This document shows positions 43,871 to 52,485 of a stretch of DNA of 64,000 nt, piece by piece (position 1 is the first letter of the stretch; every line of letters starts with the position of its first letter). Below the pieces are notes generated by a model. It saw nothing but the letters and a program-made list of their open reading frames with translations. It did no database searches and was not told the origin of the DNA. A program made the position numbers and the translations under genes. Origin of the DNA: Rhodomicrobium vannielii ATCC 17100 (GTDB lineage: Bacteria; Pseudomonadota; Alphaproteobacteria; Rhizobiales; Rhodomicrobiaceae); NCBI RefSeq assembly GCF_000166055.1, contig NC_014664.1:186001-250000 (forward strand). Direction: 5' to 3'.

Positions 43871-44334
43871 CGGAGCGCGAACGTTCGAACATCCGCCAAG
43901 CGAGCGACAATGGTTTTCGCTGGGATGGCGTCGACATTCTCGCCTACAAGGAAGAAGGCGCTGCGCCCTTCAAGGCGATCACACGGCAGGTGCTTTTCCA
44001 GCGGCCGGAGCTTTCCTGCGAGCTACGCTATTTCGAGATGGCGCCGGGCGGCCATTCCACCTTCGAGCGACACGAGCATGTGCATGGCGTGATGATCTTT
44101 CGCGGGCGCGGGCTTTGTCTCGTCGGCGAGGAGGTGCGCGAGGTGGCCGCGCCGGATCTCGTTTTCATTCCGCCGATGACATGGCACCAGTTCCGCGCGA
44201 ATGCGGGCGAGCCGTTCGGCTTCCTTTGCATGGTGAACGCCGAGCGTGACAAGCCGCAATTGCCGACGCCGGAAGAACTGGCCGAGTTGAAGAAGAACCC
44301 CGCCATCGCCGCGTTTTTCGCTGAAGCGGATTAG
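43867..44334 (+). CDS. Cupin, partner of the RuBisCO-like protein
   Basis: The 155-residue single-domain cupin has a metal site with His63, HEHVH (69-73) and a later His107 in PPMTWHQFRA, and the glycine turn FRGRG. The start overlaps the RuBisCO-like gene stop by four bases, so the two are coupled. It resembles the cupin that acts as methylthioxylulose-5-phosphate sulfurylase in the methylthioadenosine-isoprenoid shunt. The tail KPQLPTPEELAELKKNP is polar and outside the barrel. The reaction is inferred from the pair. Confidence 0.85.
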   Translation: MTERERSNIRQASDNGFRWDGVDILAYKEEGAAPFKAITRQVLFQRPELSCELRYFEMAPGGHSTFERHEHVHGVMIFRGRGLCLVGEEVREVAAPDLVFIPPMTWHQFRANAGEPFGFLCMVNAERDKPQLPTPEELAELKKNPAIAAFFAEAD

Positions 44335-44345
44335 CCGCCGGGCAG

Positions 44346-45398
44346 TCACTTCCCGAGCGCCTCCACCATCGCGGAGACGGCCTTCATCTGCGGCGCGTTC
44401 TTCGTGAGGAAATCGAGCCCGGTATAGCCCCACCAGTCCCAGCAGGCATTGGGGTTTGCGCTCGACGCCTGAACCTGCGGGAAAAGCACGATCAGCCGGT
44501 TCGTCGCGGCCCAATCCGCAAAGCCCGAGCCTTTCGTCAGCGCATCGCCGACGAGCGCGCGCGTCTGCCTGCAGCCGTGGAACACCACATGCACGCGGCA
44601 GCCGCCATCGCGGCAAGCGGGCGGCACATAAACGACGCCTTCGTTCGCCATCGTCGCGTCGGACGAGGCATAGCGGCGCTGGTCGAAAACGGTGAAATCG
44701 GCCTCGGCGGCCGCGCCCTTCGGTTCGAGCGAGCCGTAGAGGAAGCGCAGGATCGCCTCGGCCTGATCGTATTTGCAATTGTTGACGAAGGGCGGCTCGG
44801 TGGTTTCGCACGCATTGCCCGCCATCGCCGTCGAAAACGCGTGGCCGCCGGGACCGCGCGACACGAAGTCGATGTTCGCTTCAGGCACGCCCGCCGCGAG
44901 GTAGAAGTCGCGCGCGGCCTTCACTACGGCGAGCGCAACCGTCCGGTCATTCGCGCCCGAGAAGAGATAGATCTTCGAGGCTTTGAGGTTCGACAGCGGA
45001 TCGATGGAGCCGGCATCCGCAAGCTTCCTCGCCTGGGCCAGCAGGCGGCTCGCGTCGAGCACGCCGAGGGAGGAAAGATAGTCTGCCATGCACCCGTTTT
45101 GCGCCTGCGCGGTGTTCAGCGCGAGCGCCGCCGGAAAAAAGGGGATCGCCTTAGCGCCCGCGCTCATGGCGCATCCGAATGGCCCGGCGGCGACGATCCC
45201 GGCACCGAAAACACGGCTCGAATTGGCAATCTGGAACTGCCCGGCCATGTAACCGCCGGATGATAGCCCCGATACGGTCTGCTTCGATATATCGGCCTTG
45301 AGCGCGGGCAAGCTGTCGGCGGTGGTGGTAGTGCAGGCTGCCGCTGCCAATGCTGACGCCGCTACTGCCATTTTCACCACCCGCGCGAACGAAATCAC
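44346..45398 (-). CDS. Secreted PHB-depolymerase-family esterase (lipoprotein)
   Basis: The product of 350 residues has a lipoprotein signal (MAVAASALAAAAC) and an alpha/beta hydrolase domain with the lipase box GLSSGGYM, FSGANDRTV (acid region) and GPGGHAFST, then HVVFHGCRQTR and WDWWGYTG near the end, as in family esterases related to extracellular PHB depolymerases. The GTG at 45398 overlaps the stop of the TPR gene (GTGA) and is chosen; an ATG at 45371 is possible. It may cleave short polyhydroxyalkanoate or other esters at the cell surface. Confidence 0.85.
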   Translation of the reverse strand: MISFARVVKMAVAASALAAAACTTTTADSLPALKADISKQTVSGLSSGGYMAGQFQIANSSRVFGAGIVAAGPFGCAMSAGAKAIPFFPAALALNTAQAQNGCMADYLSSLGVLDASRLLAQARKLADAGSIDPLSNLKASKIYLFSGANDRTVALAVVKAARDFYLAAGVPEANIDFVSRGPGGHAFSTAMAGNACETTEPPFVNNCKYDQAEAILRFLYGSLEPKGAAAEADFTVFDQRRYASSDATMANEGVVYVPPACRDGGCRVHVVFHGCRQTRALVGDALTKGSGFADWAATNRLIVLFPQVQASSANPNACWDWWGYTGLDFLTKNAPQMKAVSAMVEALGK

Positions 45399-47122
45399 CG
45401 GAAGAGCCAGCCGAAGATGCTCGGGCCGCCGCGACGGCCTCCGCCACCGCCACCTCCACCGCCGCCGCCGAAGACCGTCGACCACGGATTTTCGTCGCGC
45501 CGAGCTGCCTGCTGCGGCATCTCCTGCCTCGGCTTCCTCAGGTCGTAAACGCTCGAAAGCCCGTCGGTATCGGTTACGGTGACGCCATATTGCGTCCACG
45601 CCCATTTCGACTTTGCGTCGCCCGTGATGTAGGGCTCGATGCCCGTAACCTGCGCGCGGGACAGGTCGATGATGGCGACAAATTCGTGAGGAATGCCGCC
45701 CTTCTCGCCCGACCGGTAGCGCAACAGCCCGATCCCGGCCAGCGTCTCTTTCAGCGGCGTCCATTCGAGGATTTCGGCGGGCGCCGCGCCTTGCGTTTCG
45801 AGCATCACCGGCATTTTCGGATAGCGCTCGTTCAGCGCCGTATAATGTCCGGTCGCCGAGCGGTACACCTCCCAGCCGTCGACGGCGGGGGCGAGTGGCT
45901 TCACCACGGCGTCGGCCGTTTCGCCGCTCGCGGCCTTGTAGCCGTCGCGCAGGTCGCGATTGAGAGGATCGAGTTCGAGCGCCTTGCGGTAATCGGCGAT
46001 GGCCTCGTCGCGACGACCGCCGCGCTCGCGATAGCTGCCCCTGAAGCGATAGGCATCGGCGTAGGCAGGGGCGAGTTCGAGGGCCTTCGACAAATCCGCG
46101 TCAGCGCCTTCCACGTCGCCCGTTCCGTATTTCGCCTGACCGCGCCAGAAATAAGCCTCGGCGGCGTTCGCATCGAGCGAGATCGCATGGTTCAGGTCGT
46201 CCAACGCGAGGTCGGCCCGCTTGCGTTCGAGGTTCTGCGATGCGCGCCCGATCAGCGCCGGGACATTGTCCGAGGCGAGTTCGACCGCCTTGGAGAAATC
46301 GCGAAACGCTGGCTGCCAGCGCTTTTCCTTCGCGTGTGCCTGTCCGCGCGCCACATAGAGCGCCACGTTATCGGGGGCGAGCGCGATCACCTTGTCGAGA
46401 TCCTGCGCCGCCTCGTCGTTCCGCTTCAGTGCCGCATAGATCGCTGCGCGGTTGTGATAGGCGGGGGCGAATTGCGCGTTCAGCGTGATGGCGCGGTTCA
46501 GATAGCGCAGGCCCGTATAGAGGCGGCCTTCGCCTGCCGCGATCCGCCCGCACCCGTTCAGCGGAATGGAGCTTGCGGGCATGAGTTCAATCGCCTTGCG
46601 GAAATCCTTCTCGGCCACGTCGGGGTGGTTGAGCTTCTGGCTTGCGTTGGCGCGATTCGCATAGGCGGCGCCGAAATCGGGCGAAAGCGCCACCGCGCGG
46701 TCGAAATCCCGGAAGGCATCGTCCGGCCGGTTCATCTCAAGGAAAACATTGCCGCGATTGTTGTAGGCGAGCGCGTAGTCCGGGTTGAGCGAAACGGCTT
46801 TGGTGAAGTCGGCGGCGGCATCGTCGAGCTGCTTCATGCGCCATTTCGCGACGCCGCGATCCGAAAGGATGGTGGCTTGACGCGCGGGAGGCAGGCCCGC
46901 CTCGCGCAACGCCTCGTCATACGCGGACACGGCGAGATCGTATCGCCCGCGAAGGAGCGCGGAACTTCCCTCCTGCGCCTTGAGCGCGGTCTTGTCGGGC
47001 GCAGCCATCGCCGCCCCGCCGATACCGAAAGTCAAGACTGCCGCGATTAAGATCGAGGCGGCGGCCACGGTTCCCCCTGCGCGCCCAATGCCGAGAGAGG
47101 CTGCTTTACCCTGTTCCCGCAT
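45395..47122 (-). CDS. Exported tetratricopeptide-repeat protein
   Basis: The product of 575 residues has a signal or anchor helix (TVAAASILIAAVLTFGIGGAAMA) and about ten TPR units between residues 50 and 420 (example YALAYNNRGNVFLEMNRPDDAFRDF). After these comes a domain with DGWEVYRSATGHYTALNERYP and IPHEFVAIIDLSRAQVTGIEPY, and a final Gly-rich tract before GGPSIFGWLFR. It probably scaffolds a periplasmic complex. Its stop is coupled to the esterase by GTGA. The frame is open far upstream to 48613, which is a shadow of the GH3-like gene. It is divergent from that gene. Confidence 0.8.
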   Translation of the reverse strand: MREQGKAASLGIGRAGGTVAAASILIAAVLTFGIGGAAMAAPDKTALKAQEGSSALLRGRYDLAVSAYDEALREAGLPPARQATILSDRGVAKWRMKQLDDAAADFTKAVSLNPDYALAYNNRGNVFLEMNRPDDAFRDFDRAVALSPDFGAAYANRANASQKLNHPDVAEKDFRKAIELMPASSIPLNGCGRIAAGEGRLYTGLRYLNRAITLNAQFAPAYHNRAAIYAALKRNDEAAQDLDKVIALAPDNVALYVARGQAHAKEKRWQPAFRDFSKAVELASDNVPALIGRASQNLERKRADLALDDLNHAISLDANAAEAYFWRGQAKYGTGDVEGADADLSKALELAPAYADAYRFRGSYRERGGRRDEAIADYRKALELDPLNRDLRDGYKAASGETADAVVKPLAPAVDGWEVYRSATGHYTALNERYPKMPVMLETQGAAPAEILEWTPLKETLAGIGLLRYRSGEKGGIPHEFVAIIDLSRAQVTGIEPYITGDAKSKWAWTQYGVTVTDTDGLSSVYDLRKPRQEMPQQAARRDENPWSTVFGGGGGGGGGGGRRGGPSIFGWLFR

Positions 47123-47161
47123 TCCGCTAACACAATGAAAACCACTGCGACGTTTGAGCCT

Positions 47162-48538
47162 ATGGCGCATCGAAACATTCCCATCCTGCGCGGACTTGCT
47201 CTTGGGCTTGCCCTTATCGCAGCCGAGCCTTGCCTGGCGACCGGCGCGACGGAGTATAGCGGGGTGGCGTTCGCCACGGAAGCATCGCCCGAAGCGGGCG
47301 CCAGCCGAGACCTTACCGGACAAAGGGTAAAAACGGCGCAAAACAATGGCGAGTCCGGCAATGAGTCGACCGCCGAGGCGCAGAAGAAGCTGAAGCAGGA
47401 GCTTGATCGTCTGCGGCGTCCACCTCGCGACGGCTGGGCGACGACTACGCCCACCACCCAGCAGAAGCCGCCGCAGCCGCAGAAGCCTACGCCCACGGCC
47501 CCGACCGAAGCGCAGCCGAAGCCGAAGCGGCCACCCACCACAAACACAACCGCTCAGACGCCGCAGAAGCCGAAGCCCGCCGCTCCTGCGGTCGCGCCCA
47601 TCGCGGCACCGCTTCCCATCGGCCCCGCCATCGATCCTGCGATCGACCGCGCGGCGGGAAAGGTGCTGTTTCTTCGCTTTTCCGGTACGACGCCCAACGA
47701 TGGCGGCTCGAAAGCCATGCGCGCCATGCTGCAAACAGGCCAGATCGCGGGCGTGATGTTCTCGCGGCAGAACATCGCTTCCAAGGCCCAGCTGCGCGAC
47801 CTCGTGAAATTTCTGTGGCAAGGCAACGCGGCTCAGCGGCCCTACTTCGCGATTCGCGAGATCGGCGGCAAGGACGACGCGCTGCCTCAGTTGAAGGAGT
47901 TCGAGGCGTGGCCATCTCCGAGCGACATCGCGGGCAGGGGCGACCCGGAATACGCCTATTCCACCTATCGCTCGCTCGGCTTCAACCTCGCGCATCTCGG
48001 CTTCAACTTGAATTTCGGCCCGGCGCTCAGCCCGTCCGGGGCGGCGGCAGACCCGTCGAGTTTCGGCGCGAACCCGCTGCAATCCGGCGTTTTTGCCAAG
48101 ACGTTCATCCTCGGCCACAAGGATACGAACGTCATTCCAGTGCCCGTCGTGGACCAGAGCGAGCTTTCGGTGCGCGCCCTGAAATCGCTGCTCGTCGCCT
48201 ATCCGGGCACGCCGGTTGCGGCGGTGATCGGCGATGAAACGGCGTCGCTCTCGGTTTATGAGACCCTCGTGCGGGGTCCGCGCTTCTGTTTTCTCACGAT
48301 GACCGCGGGTGCGGCCGAAACGGTTTCCTCCTTTGCCAAAGGCTGCGACGTGCTGGTGGTGGATGGCGGCAAGGAAAGCCCGGCGGCGACGCGCGCGGCT
48401 CTGGCGGCCGCGATTGCCGACGCGGTGAACAACGGCACGCTCGCGCTGGCGGACCTTCAGGCCTCGGCGCAGCGCCTTTCCACGCTTCGCGGTTCCACGG
48501 CATCGATATCCAACGGATTTACAACTACAGCGCAGTAG
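47162..48538 (+). CDS. Secreted GH3/NagZ-like protein with degenerate active site
   Basis: The product of 458 residues has a signal peptide (MAHRNIPILRGLALGLALIA), a Pro/Thr/Lys-rich linker (about 75-145) and a barrel domain aligned with NagZ: IAGVMFSRQNIASKAQLRDLV, then FAIREIGGKDDALPQL, NLNFGPALSP and FILGHKDTNV. In active NagZ these read (V/A)DQEGGRVxRL, FAPVLDV and KHFPGHG, and a SDD nucleophile strand follows; here DQEGG is REIGGK, KHFPGHG is KTFILGHKD, and no nucleophile Asp is seen (FLTMTAGAA). It is likely a non-catalytic sugar- or peptidoglycan-binding protein. ATG 47135 is an alternative start. Confidence 0.75.
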   Translation: MAHRNIPILRGLALGLALIAAEPCLATGATEYSGVAFATEASPEAGASRDLTGQRVKTAQNNGESGNESTAEAQKKLKQELDRLRRPPRDGWATTTPTTQQKPPQPQKPTPTAPTEAQPKPKRPPTTNTTAQTPQKPKPAAPAVAPIAAPLPIGPAIDPAIDRAAGKVLFLRFSGTTPNDGGSKAMRAMLQTGQIAGVMFSRQNIASKAQLRDLVKFLWQGNAAQRPYFAIREIGGKDDALPQLKEFEAWPSPSDIAGRGDPEYAYSTYRSLGFNLAHLGFNLNFGPALSPSGAAADPSSFGANPLQSGVFAKTFILGHKDTNVIPVPVVDQSELSVRALKSLLVAYPGTPVAAVIGDETASLSVYETLVRGPRFCFLTMTAGAAETVSSFAKGCDVLVVDGGKESPAATRAALAAAIADAVNNGTLALADLQASAQRLSTLRGSTASISNGFTTTAQ

Positions 48539-48603
48539 CGGTTGGTTCATCGTGCAACCTTTAGTTGCTATGAGCCGGGAAACTGTTTCCCGGCCGGCAG
48601 CAA

Positions 48604-49668
48604 ATGGCGACAATCGCGATCCTGCATGCGAATCATAATCACCCCGCCTACACGGGCGCTTCGCTGCGCGCGGGCGCGGTTGCTGGCACCGAAAGCTCGG
48701 CGATTTATCTCGCGGAGGCGCTCGCCCGGCGCGGCCATCGCGTCTTCGCGCTGAACCGCCTCAAGGCGTCGTCCGTGGAAAACGGCGTGACATGGTTGCC
48801 GCTCGAAAGCCGCACGAGCCTGCCGCCGGTCGATTTCGCCATCGCGCTCAATTCGGACCGGCTTTACTGGGGTTTCAAGGCACGCCACAAGCTGACATGG
48901 CTGCATACGCCGCCGACGCTCGGCAAGTTTCTCAAGCGGCGCAATGCACTCGCGCTTCTGTGGCATCGGCCGACGGCGGTGCTGCTCGGCGGCTACCACG
49001 CATCGACGCTCGACCCGCGCGTGCTGTACCGTCGTCGCGTGGAGATTGCGCACGGCGTGGCGGATATGTTCTTCGCGCCGGAGCCGGACGCAGAGCCACG
49101 CGCTCCAAAGGCCGTCTTCTGTTCGCGGCCTTCACGCGGGCTCGATTTTGTCGCGCGGCTCTGGCCGAGTGTCCATGCCACGGTGCCGGATGCCGAATTG
49201 CACGTGTTCTGTCCGCAGTCGAGCCTTGACGAGGCCGCCGCGCGCATTGGCGGCTCTGCGCCCGGCATTCGGTTACGCGGCGGCGTCGCGCGGTCAGAGC
49301 TTGCAGCCGAACTCAGGACCGCGCGCGTGATGCTGGTCCCTGGCGACCCGGATGAAACCTATTGTCTCGCGGCTGCGGAGGCAACGGCCTCGGGCGTGCC
49401 GCTCGTCACGCTTGGCATCGGCGCGCTAAAGGAACGCTTGCGCGATGGTGAAACCGGCTTTCTCGCGAGCGGCGCCGACGATTTCGCGCGTCATGCCCAA
49501 AACGTGCTCACCGATGACGCGCTCTGGCTTCGTCTCAATCGCGGCTGCGTGGCGGAAAGCGCGCTCTGCCGCTGGGACGACCGCGCCGCCGAATGGGAGC
49601 GGCTTTTCGTGGCGCTCGATACGCGCGATGCCCCCGCGCTCGAACCGTTTCTTGTCGCGGCGCGTTGA
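48604..49668 (+). CDS. Glycosyltransferase family 4
   Basis: The 354-residue protein has a GT-B layout: N-terminal AVAGTESSAIYLAEALARRGHRV and C-terminal nucleotide-sugar site ETYCLAAAEATASGVPLVTLGIGAL (Glu in the E(x)7E-like element). It transfers a sugar to a lipid or polysaccharide; donor and acceptor are not known. It stands alone between the GH3-like gene and a MAPEG gene. Confidence 0.85.
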   Translation: MATIAILHANHNHPAYTGASLRAGAVAGTESSAIYLAEALARRGHRVFALNRLKASSVENGVTWLPLESRTSLPPVDFAIALNSDRLYWGFKARHKLTWLHTPPTLGKFLKRRNALALLWHRPTAVLLGGYHASTLDPRVLYRRRVEIAHGVADMFFAPEPDAEPRAPKAVFCSRPSRGLDFVARLWPSVHATVPDAELHVFCPQSSLDEAAARIGGSAPGIRLRGGVARSELAAELRTARVMLVPGDPDETYCLAAAEATASGVPLVTLGIGALKERLRDGETGFLASGADDFARHAQNVLTDDALWLRLNRGCVAESALCRWDDRAAEWERLFVALDTRDAPALEPFLVAAR

Positions 49669-49718
49669 ATCCGTCAGGCTCAAGCCGTTTCGCCGAAACC
49701 TCGCTGGAGACAAACGCC

Positions 49719-50111
49719 ATGACCACGGAACTGACGATGCTGGTTTGGACCATCGTCCTCGCCATCGTGCAGATCGGCCTTTTTTCCATCGCGCGGACGG
49801 CGCAATACGGCGCGAAATGGAACATGGGCGCGCGGGACGACAAGCAGCCGCCGCTGAACCCCATCGCGGACAGGCTCGGGCGTGCGCAGGCGAATCTTTA
49901 CGAGACGCTGCCGCTGTTCATCGCGGCGGTGCTCATCGCTCATGTCGCGGGGCGGGAAAACGCCACTACCGCGCTCGGCGCACAACTCTACTTCTGGGGC
50001 CGCGTCGTCTACGTGCCGCTGTATGCTTTCGGCGTGCCCTACGTTCGCACTCTCGTCTGGGGCGTCGCGACGGCCGGGCTGCTTATGGTGCTGTGGCCGC
50101 TCATCGGATAA
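49719..50111 (+). CDS. MAPEG family membrane protein
   Basis: The 130-residue protein has four helices, and RLGRAQANLYETLPLFIAAVL is the MAPEG signature (Asn and Glu that contact glutathione in eukaryotic members). Members are glutathione transferase-like or of unknown activity in bacteria. CTGGAGA lies about eight bases before the ATG. The open frame upstream to 49593 is a shadow of the previous gene. Confidence 0.88.
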   Translation: MTTELTMLVWTIVLAIVQIGLFSIARTAQYGAKWNMGARDDKQPPLNPIADRLGRAQANLYETLPLFIAAVLIAHVAGRENATTALGAQLYFWGRVVYVPLYAFGVPYVRTLVWGVATAGLLMVLWPLIG

Positions 50112-50392
50112 CGCGCAGCATCCCCCACTTTCGCCATTGCAAGGCGCTCCGTGTTGCCCCTTATGACTTGCCTCTTTGACGCGCGCCGCTAGAGTTGGCC
50201 CCGAAAACCGGGTTGGTCGCCTCGGGGTTTCGCGCCGACTTCGGCGTGAAGGAAACTCAGACGACGCCTCAAACGTTTGATGCGAGCGGCCCTCGCGTCG
50301 ACAGGCGGCGACGCCGACGATTTTGAACGGTCGATAAACCAATCGGGTGGACTCTGTCGGAAAGCCGCAGGTTCAGGGAGTAAAGCGTCAGC

Positions 50393-51523
50393 ATGGACAA
50401 CACGATCCGTCTCTCGCCGCACGCGACCTTCTGGGTGGTGATCGTAGCCCTCGCCACGATGGGGCTGATGGTATTCTCCGACGTGCTCATGCCTTTCGCG
50501 GCGGGGTTCGTCCTCGCCTATCTCTTTCAGCCGCTGGTTGAGCGGCTCAATCGCATCGGCGTGCATCGTGGGGCGGCGGCATTCGCGATCATCGCGGTTC
50601 TGAGCCTCATCTTCATTGCGATTTTCGCGTTGCTCATTCCTCCGCTGGTCGACCAGCTCCGGCAATTCGCGCAGGACTTGCCGGTCTATTACCAGCGTGC
50701 GCGCGCCTATCTCTGGGAGAATTATCCGCAGTATCTCAGGTCCCTTCAGAGCACCGTGCAGCAACAGGAGGGCGGGGCCGCTGGGCAGGCGCAGGATGTG
50801 GCGGGCATGGTCGCGGGCTATCTGAAGGGCCTCGCGGAGAGCAGTCTCGCGTTCTTCAACACGCTCGCGCTCCTGTTTCTTACGCCCATCGTCACGTTCT
50901 TCCTGCTGCGCGACTGGGACCAGATGTTCGCCTCCATCGATAGCCTGCTTCCGAAGAGGGACGCGCCGACCATCCGCAAACTCGCGGGCGAGGTCGACGA
51001 CACGATTTCGGGTTATCTGCGCGGCATGTTCATCGTGCTGTCGATCCTCTCGATATTCTACATGGTCACGCTCGGCCTGATCGGACTGAACTACGGCCTC
51101 CTCATCGGCCTTTTCGCCGGGATCATCAGCTTCGTGCCTTATCTCGGCTCGACGAGCGGGTTGCTGGTGGCGGGCGGCGTCGCGCTGGCGCAATTTGCGC
51201 CGGATTACTCCATGGTCGCGCTCGTCATCGGCGTCTTCATCTTCGGGCAGATTATCGAAGGTAATGTGCTGACGCCGAACATCGTCGGCAATCAGGTGCG
51301 GCTGCATCCGGTCTGGCTGCTTTTCGCGCTGGTCGCGGCGGGTTATCTTCTCGGTTTCACCGGCCTCTTGATCTCGGTGCCGCTTGCGGCGGTCATCGGC
51401 GTGCTGGTGCGCTTTGCTATCCGCAAATATCAGGAAAGCGAAATCTATGGCGAGGAGAATAGCGAGGCGGCAGAGGAGGCGGTCGAAGGCGCAAAGCCGC
51501 AACGATCAGCGGCCATCGGCTGA
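50393..51523 (+). CDS. AI-2E family transporter
   Basis: The 376-residue inner-membrane protein has the AI-2E (UPF0118/PerM) pattern: DVLMPFAAGFVLAYLFQPLVERL, TPIVTFFLLRDWDQM, GLIGLNYGLLIGLFAGIISFVPYLG and GNVLTPNIVGNQVRLHP. Members are proton-coupled exporters; the autoinducer name does not prove the substrate. It lies 9 bases before hdaA and is probably in its operon, as in many relatives (with purM-type genes there, which are missing here). Confidence 0.9.
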   Translation: MDNTIRLSPHATFWVVIVALATMGLMVFSDVLMPFAAGFVLAYLFQPLVERLNRIGVHRGAAAFAIIAVLSLIFIAIFALLIPPLVDQLRQFAQDLPVYYQRARAYLWENYPQYLRSLQSTVQQQEGGAAGQAQDVAGMVAGYLKGLAESSLAFFNTLALLFLTPIVTFFLLRDWDQMFASIDSLLPKRDAPTIRKLAGEVDDTISGYLRGMFIVLSILSIFYMVTLGLIGLNYGLLIGLFAGIISFVPYLGSTSGLLVAGGVALAQFAPDYSMVALVIGVFIFGQIIEGNVLTPNIVGNQVRLHPVWLLFALVAAGYLLGFTGLLISVPLAAVIGVLVRFAIRKYQESEIYGEENSEAAEEAVEGAKPQRSAAIG

Positions 51524-51532
51524 GGCCGGGTG

Positions 51533-52231
51533 ATGTCGGCCCAGCTCGTGCTCGATCTGCCCCGGCGTTTCGCCTATGACGAGGCCGATTTCTTCGTGAC
51601 CGCGCGAAACGACCGCGCCTTCGGGCTTGTCTGCCAGTGGCCGGACTGGCACGCGCCCGCCGCCGTGATCTGGGGACCGCCGCAATCCGGTAAGACGTAC
51701 CTCGCGCACATCTGGCAGGCGCGGGCGAATGCGGCATTCGCCGACCCCGCCGCGCTCGAAGGCCATGTCTGGGCCGCGCGTCAGCCCCTCGTGCTGGAGG
51801 ACGTGGACGCGTCCGCGCTACCGGAGACGGCGCTGTTTCATCATCTGAACCTCGCGCGCGAACACGGCTCCTTCATCCTGCTGACCGCGCGAACGCCGCC
51901 CGGAAGCTGGCGGATCGCGTTGCCGGATCTGCGCTCGCGCATCCGCTCCTATCCAACTGCCGAAATTCAGCCGCCCGACGAGGAGCATCTTGCCGCGCTC
52001 CTCCTCAAGCATTTCAGCGATCGCGGCATCGAGATCGCCCCGGACGTGATCGCCTATCTCGTGCAGCGCATCGAGCGCTCTATGGCGGCGGCTGATGCGG
52101 TGGCGTCGCTTCTCGACAAGGCTGCGCTGGCCGAACGCCGCCGGATCACGCGTGCGTTCGCGGCGAAGGTGCTGAAGACGGTGAGTGGCGGATCGGACGA
52201 AGCGGACGACGAGCCGGACGCCAATTTCTGA
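51533..52231 (+). CDS. hdaA: HdaA, DnaA-related regulator of replication initiation
   Basis: The product of 232 residues is a DnaA-type AAA+ domain without the DNA-binding domain IV: N-terminal QLVLDLPRRFAYDEADFFV (clamp-binding type start), Walker A WGPPQSGKTYLAH, Walker B LVLEDVDA, sensor TARTPPGSW, and RIERSMAAADA (arginine sensor II). It stimulates ATP hydrolysis by DnaA when bound to the sliding clamp. GAGG seven bases before the ATG at 51533 decides over the GTG at 51530. It is upstream of ppk, as is typical. Confidence 0.9.
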   Translation: MSAQLVLDLPRRFAYDEADFFVTARNDRAFGLVCQWPDWHAPAAVIWGPPQSGKTYLAHIWQARANAAFADPAALEGHVWAARQPLVLEDVDASALPETALFHHLNLAREHGSFILLTARTPPGSWRIALPDLRSRIRSYPTAEIQPPDEEHLAALLLKHFSDRGIEIAPDVIAYLVQRIERSMAAADAVASLLDKAALAERRRITRAFAAKVLKTVSGGSDEADDEPDANF

Positions 52232-52485
52232 AGCTGATAGCGCTACAGGGCATCTCCCCTGCAAGCTATCCGCCGGAAGAAGCCCTTGCGGCGGCGCGGG
52301 CGCGGCGTCATCTTTTCAAAACAGTTTGTCCATCGCGTCGAAGCCCGCACCATCGGCCGCTCTGACCGAAGCGTCATCGTTGGCGTTTCGCTTTGGCGCA
52401 TTGTGTTCGTCATGTCACAAAGCGCTTCCAAGCTCTGAGTGCGCAATTCACGCGTCGCAAAGACGCCCAACCGGAGATCGTGGAA

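Noticed and set aside
45350-47050. Plus-strand frame opposite the TPR gene
   Set aside because: No family resemblance; the minus strand has repeated TPR signatures.
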